From Lewinellaceae bacterium (GTDB lineage Bacteria > Bacteroidota > Bacteroidia > Chitinophagales > Saprospiraceae): DNA of 64,000 nt. This document shows positions 19,569 through 27,789 of this stretch, in pieces. Numbering within the stretch: position 1 is the stretch's first letter; every line of letters begins with the position of its first letter. A program made the translations under genes and the position numbers. The DNA lies in NCBI GenBank assembly GCA_020636005.1, contig JACJYR010000001.1, positions 2,980,501-3,044,500 on the forward strand. The letters run 5' to 3'. The notes beneath the pieces were generated by a model. It saw only the letters and a list, made by a program, of their open reading frames with translations. It did no database searches and had not been told where the DNA came from.

Positions 19569-20699
19569 ATGACCCGACTGAAAAAATTTTTTCTGTTTTG
19601 CTCCGGCGTTGACCACTCCATTTTGGAAAAATGCCCAACCGACGAAAACAAGTACCTCGGCATCGGGGCGACCGTGTTTTTCACGGGCGTGCTTGCCTTT
19701 TTTTCGGCGGGCTATGCGCTCTACACCGTGTTCGATTCCTACATCATGGCGGTGGTGTTCGGCCTGGTGTGGGGCCTGATGATTTTCAACCTTGACCGCT
19801 ACATTGTGATGAGCATGAAAAGCTACGGCAAATGGTACCGGGACCTGGTGATCGCCGTACCGAGGCTGGCGCTGGCCGTGCTGTTGGCCGTTGTAATTTC
19901 AAAACCATTGGAACTGAAGATTTTTGAAAAAGAAATCAACGCCGAACTGGTGGTGATGGAGCAGGAGGTCTTTAAAAACCAGGAAGACCGGGTGAAGGAG
20001 CGCTACCAGGTGCAGATAGATGAACAAAAACAGCAAATCGCTACACTCAAAGCCGAAATAGTATCAAAAACGGCTGCCCGTGACACCCTCGCCCGCATCG
20101 CCCAGATGGAGGCCGACGGCACCGGCGGCTCCGGGCATAAAAACCTCGGCCCTATCTACCGGGCCAAAAAGGCCGACGCCGACAAAGCCCAGGTAGAGTT
20201 GGACAGCCTGCTGGCGCTGAGCCTGCCGCTGATAAAAGAAAAAGAAATGGCCATCACCACGCTGGAAACCGCCGTACAGGCCGACATCGCCAACCTCTCC
20301 CGCAACGGCTACGGCGGCATGGCTGCCCGCATGGACGCCCTCCACCGCTTGTCGCAGGGCAGCGAGGCCATCTATTTCGCCAGCATTTTTATCATGCTGT
20401 TGTTCATCGCCATTGAGACAGCACCGATTTTTGTGAAACTCATCTCCTACCGCAGCCCCTACGACTACCTGCTCCACGAGCACGAGCACGTCTTTCAAAT
20501 GGCCAACCTCGAAAAAGTGACGCTGCTGAGCAACGAAGTACACAGCAAGGTGAAATACGACACTGAAGTGACCGCCCACCGGGTGGCTGCCAACATTGTT
20601 TGGCAAAAGGAACTGATAGACCATAAGTTGAAAGAGAAGCTGGAGGACTTGAAAATCAACCCTTACAAGTGGAAGCTGGGGCAGGGTTTTTCGGAATGA
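19569..20699 (+). CDS. DUF4407 family membrane protein
   Basis: 376 residues from the ATG at 19569, chosen because the family begins M..LxxFFLFCSGVD; an upstream in-frame ATG at 19527 is less likely. Visible: FCSGVDHSILEKCPTDENKYLGIGA, three hydrophobic segments at ~30-55, ~60-82 and ~92-112, a long charged coiled coil (~125-255) rich in Glu, Lys and Gln, and a fourth helix (~275-300, FASIFIMLLFIAIETAPIFVKLI). The coiled coil would lie between membrane helices 3 and 4. The biochemical role of DUF4407 proteins is not known to me. Confidence 0.82.
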   Translation: MTRLKKFFLFCSGVDHSILEKCPTDENKYLGIGATVFFTGVLAFFSAGYALYTVFDSYIMAVVFGLVWGLMIFNLDRYIVMSMKSYGKWYRDLVIAVPRLALAVLLAVVISKPLELKIFEKEINAELVVMEQEVFKNQEDRVKERYQVQIDEQKQQIATLKAEIVSKTAARDTLARIAQMEADGTGGSGHKNLGPIYRAKKADADKAQVELDSLLALSLPLIKEKEMAITTLETAVQADIANLSRNGYGGMAARMDALHRLSQGSEAIYFASIFIMLLFIAIETAPIFVKLISYRSPYDYLLHEHEHVFQMANLEKVTLLSNEVHSKVKYDTEVTAHRVAANIVWQKELIDHKLKEKLEDLKINPYKWKLGQGFSE

Positions 20700-20876
20700 T
20701 TGTAACTTGGCCGTTGTATGCAATTTAGATATGCTTCAATAGTTACCTGCTCGTAAGCAGATTTCGGGTGCATCTAATAACTATTTTTTAAGCCAGCCGT
20801 TCAAACTCACACCGCTCTAAAAGTTCCTCTCTATACCTGGCATTTAGGCTTTGAAACAATCGCTAACACAACGACC

Positions 20877-22316
20877 ATGAAAGTTATACCATCAATTCCC
20901 GCCATCGCTATCCTGGCATTTTTCATTGGAAGCCGAACCACAACCGCACAATCCTTCCTCTTCGGTGCCGACCTCTCCTACGTCAACGAAATGGAAGACT
21001 GCGGCGTGGTGTACAAGGAAAACGGCACCGACAAAGACCCTTACCAGATTTTTGCCGACAACAACTGCGGACTTGTGAGGCTGCGCCTGTGGCACACCCC
21101 AGCCTGGTACGACAACCTCAACAGCGGCCACCGCTACTCCGATTTCCAGGACGTAAAGAAAAGCATCCAACGGGCCAGGGGAAAAGGCATGAAGGTATTG
21201 CTCGACTTCCATCTCTCCGACAATTGGGCCGACCCCGACAAGCAGCGGGTGCCCAACGCCTGGAACGCCGTGGTGGACAACCTGCCCATGCTCAAAGACT
21301 CGTTGTACAACTACATTTCCTACACCCTACTCACCCTCAACGCTGACAACCTTTTGCCTGACATGGTGCAGATTGGCAATGAAACCAACAAGGGTATCAT
21401 TCAGTCTGAAGCCGACGATACGGGCGGTTGGAAGCTCGACTGGAACCGAAACAGCCAACTTTTTAAACGGGCCATCGAAGCGGTGCGGGATGTGGAAAGC
21501 ACGACCGGGAAAACCGTAAAAGTGGCCTTGCATATTGCCGGCCCCGCCAATGCCGGCTGGCTCATGGAGGGTTTTTGGAACAACGGCGTGACGGATTTCG
21601 ACATCATCGGCATGTCATACTACTGGGCCTGGCACAAGCCGACCGACATAGATGATACAGGCAACATCGTCGCAGAGTTGAAGCAAAAATACCCTGGCAA
21701 GGAGGTGATGATCTTTGAAACAGGCTACATCTGGACGACGGCCAGCAACGACAATGCCAACAACATCATCAACGATGTCCACCCCAACTACTCGCCGGCC
21801 AGCCCGGAAAACCAGCGCAAATGGCTGGTGGACCTGACGCAGGAGGTCATCAGCAAAGGTGCTTCCGGCGTCATTTATTGGGAGCCTGCCTGGGTGTCTT
21901 CCACCTGTTGGACACAGTGGGGGCAAGGCTCGCACCAGGAACACGCCACGTTTTTTGACTTTGACAGCAACGTGCTGCCAAACGGCGGCATGGGCTGGAT
22001 GACGCATGATTATGATTTTTCCAGCAGTGTAAAAGAAAGGCAGGCCAACAAGCGGGACATGGAAGTTTTCCCAGACAGCAGCCACCGCAACCTGACTGTC
22101 TTGCTATCAAATTTTGAAGCGGAAAGACCCATGCAATTAACCTTGTTGGGCAGGGATGGGAAAGTGGCCGCCGTACGAAATTGCAACACAGGAACTAGCG
22201 GTGATGCTTCGGTAAATTTTCCGCTTCCCGATTTGGCGAGGGGCATTTATTTTGTAAAATTACAGGAAGGGGAAATGCCAGTAACGGTGAAAAAGATTTG
22301 GATAAGCCAACGGTAG
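20877..22316 (+). CDS. Arabinogalactan endo-beta-1,4-galactanase (GH53), T9SS cargo
   Basis: 479 residues. Signal peptide ~1-24 (SRTTTAQ). GH53 (clan GH-A) barrel: FGADLSYVNEME, GLVRLRLWHTPAW, KVLLDFHLSDNWADP, the acid/base Glu in QIGNETNKG (~E169) and the nucleophile Glu in MIFETGY (~E281), then GVIYWEPAWV. The enzyme hydrolyses beta-1,4-galactan side chains of pectin-like polysaccharides. The last ~80 residues form a T9SS type A sorting domain (LARGIYFVKLQEGE near the end), so it should be secreted or surface-attached. No SusC/SusD or other polysaccharide genes are nearby, so this is not a full utilisation locus. Confidence 0.9.
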   Translation: MKVIPSIPAIAILAFFIGSRTTTAQSFLFGADLSYVNEMEDCGVVYKENGTDKDPYQIFADNNCGLVRLRLWHTPAWYDNLNSGHRYSDFQDVKKSIQRARGKGMKVLLDFHLSDNWADPDKQRVPNAWNAVVDNLPMLKDSLYNYISYTLLTLNADNLLPDMVQIGNETNKGIIQSEADDTGGWKLDWNRNSQLFKRAIEAVRDVESTTGKTVKVALHIAGPANAGWLMEGFWNNGVTDFDIIGMSYYWAWHKPTDIDDTGNIVAELKQKYPGKEVMIFETGYIWTTASNDNANNIINDVHPNYSPASPENQRKWLVDLTQEVISKGASGVIYWEPAWVSSTCWTQWGQGSHQEHATFFDFDSNVLPNGGMGWMTHDYDFSSSVKERQANKRDMEVFPDSSHRNLTVLLSNFEAERPMQLTLLGRDGKVAAVRNCNTGTSGDASVNFPLPDLARGIYFVKLQEGEMPVTVKKIWISQR

Positions 22317-22695
22317 AAGCAGTCAGGGGCAAAGGGCCGGGTAGTGAGGCAACAGCAATACACATGCTTCCATGCGCTGCAATTATCTCCCTGGTCTATA
22401 TTTAAAAACCTTATCGTTGAACCTTTCCAATTGTCCGGCCTTATTATTGGGTCAGCCATCAGGCATTCCTCCTGGCCCCGCAATGTTGAAAACTGTTCAG
22501 GAGGTTGGTGCCCAAAAACTGGCGGCGGTAGGCCTGTACAAATGTGTGGATGGCATCGTTATTTTTCCTGAAAATCAGGACCACGACAATCAAAGGGAAG
22601 CCCACCGCCAACCGTCCACCAGCATAATGTGCCTTTTGTTGCAAGAAACTGCTGATGAAAGAATAAACCCTACCAGGCTATCGTTCAGAAAAAAC

Positions 22696-22730
22696 AAAAG
22701 CCCGGCTGAAATAGTCGCCGGGCTTTTTTG
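22696..22730 (+). terminator. Intrinsic terminator hairpin
   Basis: AAAAGCCCGGC (22696-22706) pairs with GCCGGGCTTTT (22717-22727), 10-base loop, T run on the plus strand. It lies 380 bases after the GH53 stop, so it may belong to an unannotated transcript or a long 3' tail. Confidence 0.7.
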
Positions 22731-22969
22731 TTCATAGAAGTTGTCAGAGAAATTCGATAAAAACCTTTTGGGATTATTGGTCAAGGAGTCAAGGGATATG
22801 GAAATCTTTTGGCGGGGGGCGTCGAATTGGTAATTTTGGCGGGAAATTCAGGGCGGCCTTTTGACGGTGGCCTTTCAAAAAAGTAACCATTTTAAAATGA
22901 GGAACAATGAACGCTGAAAGATGAACATGCCCGGCATTCGTTCATAGTTTTTCATTCATCATCATAGTT

Positions 22970-23103
22970 TATACGAATTAGGGGTTGAAATAACTGCTTG
23001 ACTTTCAGTGGTTTCGGGGACAAAAGCATGGTGGTTTTTAAAAACGCCATGATTTAAACTCCTGATTATCACCGCTAAAAAATCTTAACCCCTAATTCGT
23101 ATA
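22970..23103 (+). repeat. MITE-like inverted-repeat element, copy 1
   Basis: 134 bp bounded by 17-bp perfect inverted repeats (TATACGAATTAGGGGTT at 22970-22986 and its complement at 23087-23103). The centre holds a near-palindrome (CATGGTGGTTTTT / AAAAACGCCATG). A diverged copy in the opposite orientation is at 34661-34763. It carries no coding capacity. Its right end is 22 bp before the porX start codon. Confidence 0.8.
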
Positions 23104-23125
23104 GTTTAAAAAATACCACGCATTT

Positions 23126-24682
23126 ATGGACAAAATCAAGATCCTTTGGGCAGATGACGAAATAGACCTGCTCAAGCCCCAATTAATGTTCCTGGAGAAA
23201 AAAGGCTACGATGTGGTCACGGTCACCAACGGCCACGATGCCCTTGAAGAATGCGACACGTCAAAAGATTTCGATGTCGTGTTCCTGGACGAGAGCATGC
23301 CCGGTCTTACCGGCCTGGAGACCCTTGCCAAAATCAAGGAGAACAACCCCCTGCTCCCTGTGGTGATGATCACCAAAAACGAAGCAGAGGACATCATGGA
23401 AGAGGCTATCGGCTCGCAGATTTCAGACTACCTCATCAAGCCGGTGAACCCCAACCAAATCCTGCTGACCCTGAAAAAGATCATTGACAACAAACGTTTG
23501 GTCAGGGAAAAAACGACCTCCGACTACCAGCAGGAGTTCCGCATGTTGTCCATGCAGTTCAACAGCGGGCTGCGTTTCGAAGAATGGGCGGAGGTGTACC
23601 GCAAGCTCATCAACTGGGAAATAAAAATAGATTCATCGGAATCGGTGGCCATGGGCGACATCCTATCCACGCAGAAAAGCGAGGCCAATTCTGAGTTCAG
23701 CCGCTTCGTGGTGAAAAACTACGAGGACTGGATCAACGACAAAAAGGAGGCCCCTGTCATGTCGCACAACCTGATGCGCCGGAAGATTTTCCCCAAACTG
23801 ACCGAAGAGCGCCCGACCATCATGCTGCTGCTCGACAACCTGCGCTACGATCAATGGCGGGTCATCGAGCCTATCGTATCGGAGCTTTTCAGGATGGAAG
23901 AAGAGGACTTTTTTTACAGTATTTTACCAACCGCAACCCAGTACAGCCGCAATGCCATTTTCGGCGGCATGTTGCCTGCCGACCTGGAAAAAGCATTCCC
24001 CCAATGGTGGAAAAACGACACCGATGAGGGCGGTAAGAACCTGCACGAGCACGACTTTCTCGCCGAACAAATAAAACGCACCATCCGAAAGCCTACCAAG
24101 TTCGATTATATCAAAATCACAAACGTGGCGAATGCCAAGGAACTGCAGGACAATATCTACAACTACCTGAACAACGACCTGACCGTCATCGTCTATAACT
24201 TCATAGATATGCTCTCCCATGCCCGCACGGAGATGGAGGTGCTGAAAGAACTGGCCGGCGACGAGAAGGCGTACCGTTCGCTGACCCGCTCCTGGTTCCT
24301 CAATTCACCCCTTTGGACAGCCCTGCAACGGGCCGCCGAGAAGGACGTGCAGCTCATCATCACCACCGACCACGGCACCATCCGGGTGAATACCCCTTCC
24401 AGGGTCGTTGGCGACCGGGACACCACCACGAACCTGCGCTACAAAGTGGGCCGCAACCTCCAGTACGAGAAAAAGGATGTCCTCGATTTCCGGGATCCCA
24501 TCAAGGCCGGGCTGCCACGGCCCAATGTCAGTTCGACCTTTATTTTTGCCAAGGACGACATCTTCTTCCTCTATCCGAACAACTACAACCATTACAACAA
24601 TTATTACAAAAACACCTTTCAGCACGGCGGCATTTCTTTGGAGGAAATGATATGCCCGGTGGTGAGGCTGAGAAGTAAATAA
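23126..24682 (+). CDS. porX: PorX: T9SS response regulator with PglZ/alkaline-phosphatase effector domain
   Basis: 518 residues. Receiver domain ~1-120 with the acidic pocket WADDE, phosphoacceptor Asp in VVFLDESMPG (~D55), Thr/Ser and Lys positions in MITKNEA and YLIKPVNP. A helical bundle (~125-205) follows, then a PglZ-type alkaline phosphatase superfamily domain (~230-515: MLLLDNLRYDQW, ILPTATQYSRNAIFGG, VYNFIDMLSHAR, IITTDHGT), with metal-ligand Asp and His residues retained. PorX of Porphyromonas and Flavobacterium is a Zn-dependent phosphodiesterase that controls type IX secretion. The partner kinase PorY is not in the window. Expression probably starts within or next to the repeat just upstream. 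Confidence 0.93.
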   Translation: MDKIKILWADDEIDLLKPQLMFLEKKGYDVVTVTNGHDALEECDTSKDFDVVFLDESMPGLTGLETLAKIKENNPLLPVVMITKNEAEDIMEEAIGSQISDYLIKPVNPNQILLTLKKIIDNKRLVREKTTSDYQQEFRMLSMQFNSGLRFEEWAEVYRKLINWEIKIDSSESVAMGDILSTQKSEANSEFSRFVVKNYEDWINDKKEAPVMSHNLMRRKIFPKLTEERPTIMLLLDNLRYDQWRVIEPIVSELFRMEEEDFFYSILPTATQYSRNAIFGGMLPADLEKAFPQWWKNDTDEGGKNLHEHDFLAEQIKRTIRKPTKFDYIKITNVANAKELQDNIYNYLNNDLTVIVYNFIDMLSHARTEMEVLKELAGDEKAYRSLTRSWFLNSPLWTALQRAAEKDVQLIITTDHGTIRVNTPSRVVGDRDTTTNLRYKVGRNLQYEKKDVLDFRDPIKAGLPRPNVSSTFIFAKDDIFFLYPNNYNHYNNYYKNTFQHGGISLEEMICPVVRLRSK

Positions 24683-24695
24683 TTTGAGGGGTAAG

Positions 24696-24757
24696 GAATG
24701 AGAGAATGAGCGAATTTTCCCGCCATCCTCTCATTCTCTCCTCCTCTCTTCCTCTCA
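24696..24757 (+). repeat. GAATGAGA-type simple repeat, porX/SET junction
   Basis: GGAATGAGAGAATGAGCG at 24696-24713 and its inverse TCTCATTCTCTC at 24729-24740 form a small inverted repeat between porX and the SET gene. The same 8-base unit recurs at 29028-29098 and 63351-63375. Confidence 0.6.
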
Positions 24758-24759
24758 TC

Positions 24760-25167
24760 ATGGCGCAACGGGTACCTTTCCTATACATCACTCAGAGCGA
24801 CCTGGGCGGCAGGGGCGTTTTCACGGGAGAGCCGCTGGACGAGGGCGATTTAATTGAGATAAGCCCCGTCATCGTGTTGCCGGAAGCGGAGCTGTCCATC
24901 ATCCACAACACTTTTTTGCACGACTATTATTTTCTATGGGGGGAGGCGCAAAAGCAGTGCGCCATCGCCCTCGGATATGGCTCGTTGTACAACCATTCCT
25001 ACGAGCCGAATGCCCGCTATTTGCTGGACTACGAGCATGGAACGATTGATTTTTATTGTATCAAAAAGATCGAAGCGGGTGAGGAGATAACAGTAAACTA
25101 CAATGGCGAGCCAGATGTGAAAACACCGGTTTGGTTTGATAAAGATGAACCAAGGAAGAAGCCTTGA
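24760..25167 (+). CDS. SET domain-containing protein
   Basis: 135 residues from ATG 24760; an in-frame ATG at 24706 would add 18 residues encoded by the CT-rich simple repeat and is less likely. The SET fold is complete in miniature: GGRGVFTGEPLDEGDLIEI, then LYNHSYEPNARY (NHS motif that binds S-adenosylmethionine), and GEEITVNYNGEP (catalytic-site Tyr). The Lys-methyltransferase substrate is unknown; bacterial SET proteins of this size modify proteins or are uncharacterised. It lies 77 bases downstream of porX in the same direction, and could be co-transcribed. Confidence 0.82.
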   Translation: MAQRVPFLYITQSDLGGRGVFTGEPLDEGDLIEISPVIVLPEAELSIIHNTFLHDYYFLWGEAQKQCAIALGYGSLYNHSYEPNARYLLDYEHGTIDFYCIKKIEAGEEITVNYNGEPDVKTPVWFDKDEPRKKP

Positions 25168-25218
25168 AAAAGTGCTTTTTCAGGGCCTCTTTTTCCCCTG
25201 CCAAGGATGCACGGCTCA

Positions 25219-26568
25219 TCAATTCTCCTCGTACACCCCCCGCAGTATCTTCTCCATTTCCTTTCGCATGGCACTTGCACCGCTCATGAAGTTGTTGTGC
25301 ATAAAGCTGAATATCAATAGTTTGCCTTTTTTGGTGAGCAGGTAGCCGCTCAGGCAGTGGTTGTTGCGCAGGGTGCCTGTTTTGGCAAAGACATAGGGGG
25401 CGTTGCCGTTGCGGTAGTTGTATTGGAGGGTGCCCGAAACGCCGCCGGCGGGGAAGATGTTGAAAAGGCGGCTCCTCGGCACGGTCTGGTAAATTTTGTT
25501 CAAAAGGGCTACCAAAGTCCTGGGCGTGAAAAGGTTGTAACGGGAGAGGCCGGAGCCGTCCACCCACTGGGGTTTGTCGGGCAGGTCGTCGAGGTAGTTG
25601 GTTAGTGAGAAGTCGATCATTTTTGCCGAGTTCATCGAGCCGAATTTCAAACCTGAACAGACTAGCAGCAATTGCTCGGCGATGAAGTTGTCGCTTTCCT
25701 GCATCATCAGGCGGTAGAGGCTGTCGGCGGCAAGGCTGTAGATTAGGCCCGCATCCGCTGGGGGCATCAGCTTACCTTCAATCACATGAACGGGGCGCTT
25801 CAGGGTGTCCGTCAGGATTTCCGCTACGAACCCGGGCGTGTAGCGGTAGGGCACGTGCCACTCGGTGTCCCGGCCGTTAGGGATAGAGGAGTTCAGGGTG
25901 AATTGGTTGTCGAATTCCACCCGGCCAATGTAGTCTCCATAGCGTTGCGCAGTGTCCTGGCGGAGGTAGTTTTTCAAAAAAGGGGGCTGTACTTCGACGT
26001 TCCTGGTCGTGTCGTTCAACCGGAAATGGGCAACATTGCTGTACACCGGGAAGGGCGATTTTTCGGCCTGGTAGGAATAGGAGTAATCGCCCCACATCCA
26101 ACCGTCGCCATAGCGCTGATCCCGAAAATTGGCGGCAGAGAAATAGAGCTGCTCCTTAATGTTTTTCAAAAAGTCGAATACCAGGCTGTTTTGTTGCAGG
26201 TGCGGATTTAGAAAAGAGGGGTCGCCCGTGCCCCAGAAAACCATCAGGTCACCTTGCCGCTGGTAGCGCAGCGCCGGGATGGAGTCGCCGAGCGTCCTGA
26301 GGCAAGTGTAAAAGGTCAGGATTTTCGTATTGGAGGCCGGGGTGAAATATTTATCGGCATTGTACTCATAAAGCATTTGCTGCTGTTCCGCATCAAAAAG
26401 GGCGAAGCCGGTAAAGCTCTTGCTGAACACTTCCGAATTTTCGAGGTGCAGGCCGTACTTGTTTTCAATTTTGTCTTTGTCCCGCTTGCGTTTTTGTTTT
26501 TTGGATTGGGCCTGCAGGGCACTGGCTACAAGCAAAGCGAGGAAGAGGAGGGCGAAGGTTTTTTTCAT
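25219..26568 (-). CDS. dacB: D-alanyl-D-alanine carboxypeptidase/endopeptidase, PBP4 family (S13)
   Basis: 449 residues from the ATG ending at 26568; this start puts a clean signal peptide (KKTFALLFLALLVASALQAQ) at the N-terminus, while an upstream ATG (26601) adds 11 residues. Penicillin-binding motifs are all present: SNTK (SxxK with nucleophile Ser), SDN (SxN in MQESDNFIAEQLLL), and KTG in FAKTGTLRNN. Family S13 enzymes trim or cleave peptidoglycan peptide cross-links in the periplasm. A basic KKQKRKRDKDK stretch follows the signal peptide, which is unusual. Convergent with the SET gene. Confidence 0.9.
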   Translation of the reverse strand: MKKTFALLFLALLVASALQAQSKKQKRKRDKDKIENKYGLHLENSEVFSKSFTGFALFDAEQQQMLYEYNADKYFTPASNTKILTFYTCLRTLGDSIPALRYQRQGDLMVFWGTGDPSFLNPHLQQNSLVFDFLKNIKEQLYFSAANFRDQRYGDGWMWGDYSYSYQAEKSPFPVYSNVAHFRLNDTTRNVEVQPPFLKNYLRQDTAQRYGDYIGRVEFDNQFTLNSSIPNGRDTEWHVPYRYTPGFVAEILTDTLKRPVHVIEGKLMPPADAGLIYSLAADSLYRLMMQESDNFIAEQLLLVCSGLKFGSMNSAKMIDFSLTNYLDDLPDKPQWVDGSGLSRYNLFTPRTLVALLNKIYQTVPRSRLFNIFPAGGVSGTLQYNYRNGNAPYVFAKTGTLRNNHCLSGYLLTKKGKLLIFSFMHNNFMSGASAMRKEMEKILRGVYEEN

Positions 26569-26716
26569 TTTTAGGACAAGCTTGGGTTGAAACAGTTTCA
26601 TACCAAAGTACGATGTTGGACTGTGGGTTGAAACGATCCGTTTTCAATTTTTGGCACAAGATAAAGAATCGGGCTGTTCAAAAAACCTGCCCCACCTTGC
26701 CTCAATTTTTTCCGGC

Positions 26717-26724
26717 TATCTTTG
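26717..26724 (+). promoter_or_regulatory. -7 promoter element with very short leader
   Basis: TATCTTTG followed by CCC, 10 bases before the ATG at 26735. A transcript starting at the usual distance would have a leader of only a few bases. Confidence 0.45.
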
Positions 26725-26734
26725 CCCAAGAACA

Positions 26735-27562
26735 ATGAAAATCTTTATCGGCACCCTCGGCACCATTTCTTTCCTGATCCTCTCCACCTGTATCCTCCTG
26801 GATGTGGCCGTGGCCGTGGCATTTGTTTGCCGGAAAGGGAGAAACAAGCGGGCCGATTATTGTTTTGCGGGCCTGCTCATCTCCTTTGCGCTCACTTCCC
26901 TGCACCAGGTTTTCATTTTGCAAAGCACTTATGACAACCACCCGAACCTGTTGTTCCTGCCAGTTTACTTCACCCTTTCATTTGGGGTGTTTTTGTTTTA
27001 TTCTGTGAAACTGCGCCTTTTTCCCGCTTACAGGTTTGTGCCTTCCGACGCCAAGCACCTGATACTTCCGGTGGGGCAGTTTTGTTATTTTTTAGGGTTG
27101 TTCCTTTTTACCAGCCCAGCTTATCGGGAGGAACTCGGGCGCAAGTTTTACTCCCCTTTTTACGGCGGGCTGGAAATGGCGCTGTACATCGCCACCTTCT
27201 ATGCTTACCAGTTTGCTGCCTACCGTTATATCCGTTTCAAAATAACTGCGCTGCGCAAAAAAAAGGAAGGCGGCAGGCCGCTGTTCGAGGCATTCGCCCT
27301 GCGCCGGATGCTGCGGATGATGCTCATCCTGTTCTGGATCAACAGTGCCTACATTGCCACTGATTTTGTGATGTACGAACTGCTGCACCTGAGCATGCAC
27401 AATTTTCGGGGATTTACCCGCCTGGGTGATCTGACCTATGCGGCAATGGCCGGTTGGGCAGGCCTCACGGGGTTGCAATTGCTCTCGAAGCAGCCTTATT
27501 TGAATATCTCCGAGTTGCTTTTTACCTGGTTGAAAAATAGACTGAGGCGGGGGCGGGTGTAG
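26735..27562 (+). CDS. Hypothetical polytopic membrane protein
   Basis: 275 residues from ATG 26735, chosen because of the promoter box directly before it. About seven hydrophobic helices: ~5-28, ~40-60, ~68-88, ~105-125, ~140-160, ~200-222, ~235-255, separated by short basic loops (FVCRKGRNKR, RFKITALRKKKEGGR). This layout resembles the 7TM sensor part found in front of some Bacteroidota DNA-binding regulators, but no output domain is attached. I do not recognise a family. The tail (NRLRRGRV) is basic and cytoplasmic by the positive-inside rule. Confidence 0.7.
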   Translation: MKIFIGTLGTISFLILSTCILLDVAVAVAFVCRKGRNKRADYCFAGLLISFALTSLHQVFILQSTYDNHPNLLFLPVYFTLSFGVFLFYSVKLRLFPAYRFVPSDAKHLILPVGQFCYFLGLFLFTSPAYREELGRKFYSPFYGGLEMALYIATFYAYQFAAYRYIRFKITALRKKKEGGRPLFEAFALRRMLRMMLILFWINSAYIATDFVMYELLHLSMHNFRGFTRLGDLTYAAMAGWAGLTGLQLLSKQPYLNISELLFTWLKNRLRRGRV

Positions 27563-27575
27563 TTTGAATTCGTTT

Positions 27576-27789
27576 GATATTGTTTGAAATAGTTTGAAAG
27601 TTGTTGCGCAGCGATTTCAAACGACCCTCAAACGACCCTCAAACAATTTTCCAACCACCATTTTTTTCACCACGACTTCACCAGATATTGTTTGAAATAG
27701 TTTGAAAGTTGTTGCGCAGCGATTTCAAACGACCCTCAAACGACCCTCAAACAATTTTCCAACCACCATATTCACCACGTCTTCACCTC
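27576..27789. repeat. 108-bp tandem duplication including the 3' end of hflX
   Basis: Two copies (27576-27683 and 27684-27789) begin GATATTGTTTGAAATAG and share about 84 identical bases with several GTTTGAAA / TTTCAAAC inverted repeats and two CGACCCTCAAA units. Copy 1 ends with TCACCACGACTTCACC, a near-copy of the last codons of hflX, so the duplication took in the gene end. A 3-bp indel separates the copies. Confidence 0.85.

Larger units (their letters stand above)
22317..23125 (+). other. Long intergenic region with terminator and MITE-like repeat
   Basis: 809 bases. Short frames at 22372-22737 (+) and 22459-22644 (-) show no family features and are not called. A terminator hairpin lies at 22696-22727, and the 134-bp inverted-repeat element at 22970-23103. 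The remainder shows nothing recognisable. Confidence 0.5.

Noticed and set aside
22372..22737. 121-codon plus-strand frame between the GH53 gene and porX
   Set aside because: Composition unlike neighbours, runs through a terminator hairpin, no motif; considered non-coding.
23126..24682. PglZ domain as a BREX or Pgl phage-defence component
   Set aside because: Fused behind a receiver domain with PorX layout; no other BREX genes nearby.
25161..25184. Terminator between the SET and dacB genes
   Set aside because: Only a weak A/T-rich 7-bp stem that overlaps the SET stop codon; not convincing.
27576..27789. CRISPR array
   Set aside because: Only two long copies of 108 bp with no spacers of constant size; explained as a tandem duplication.
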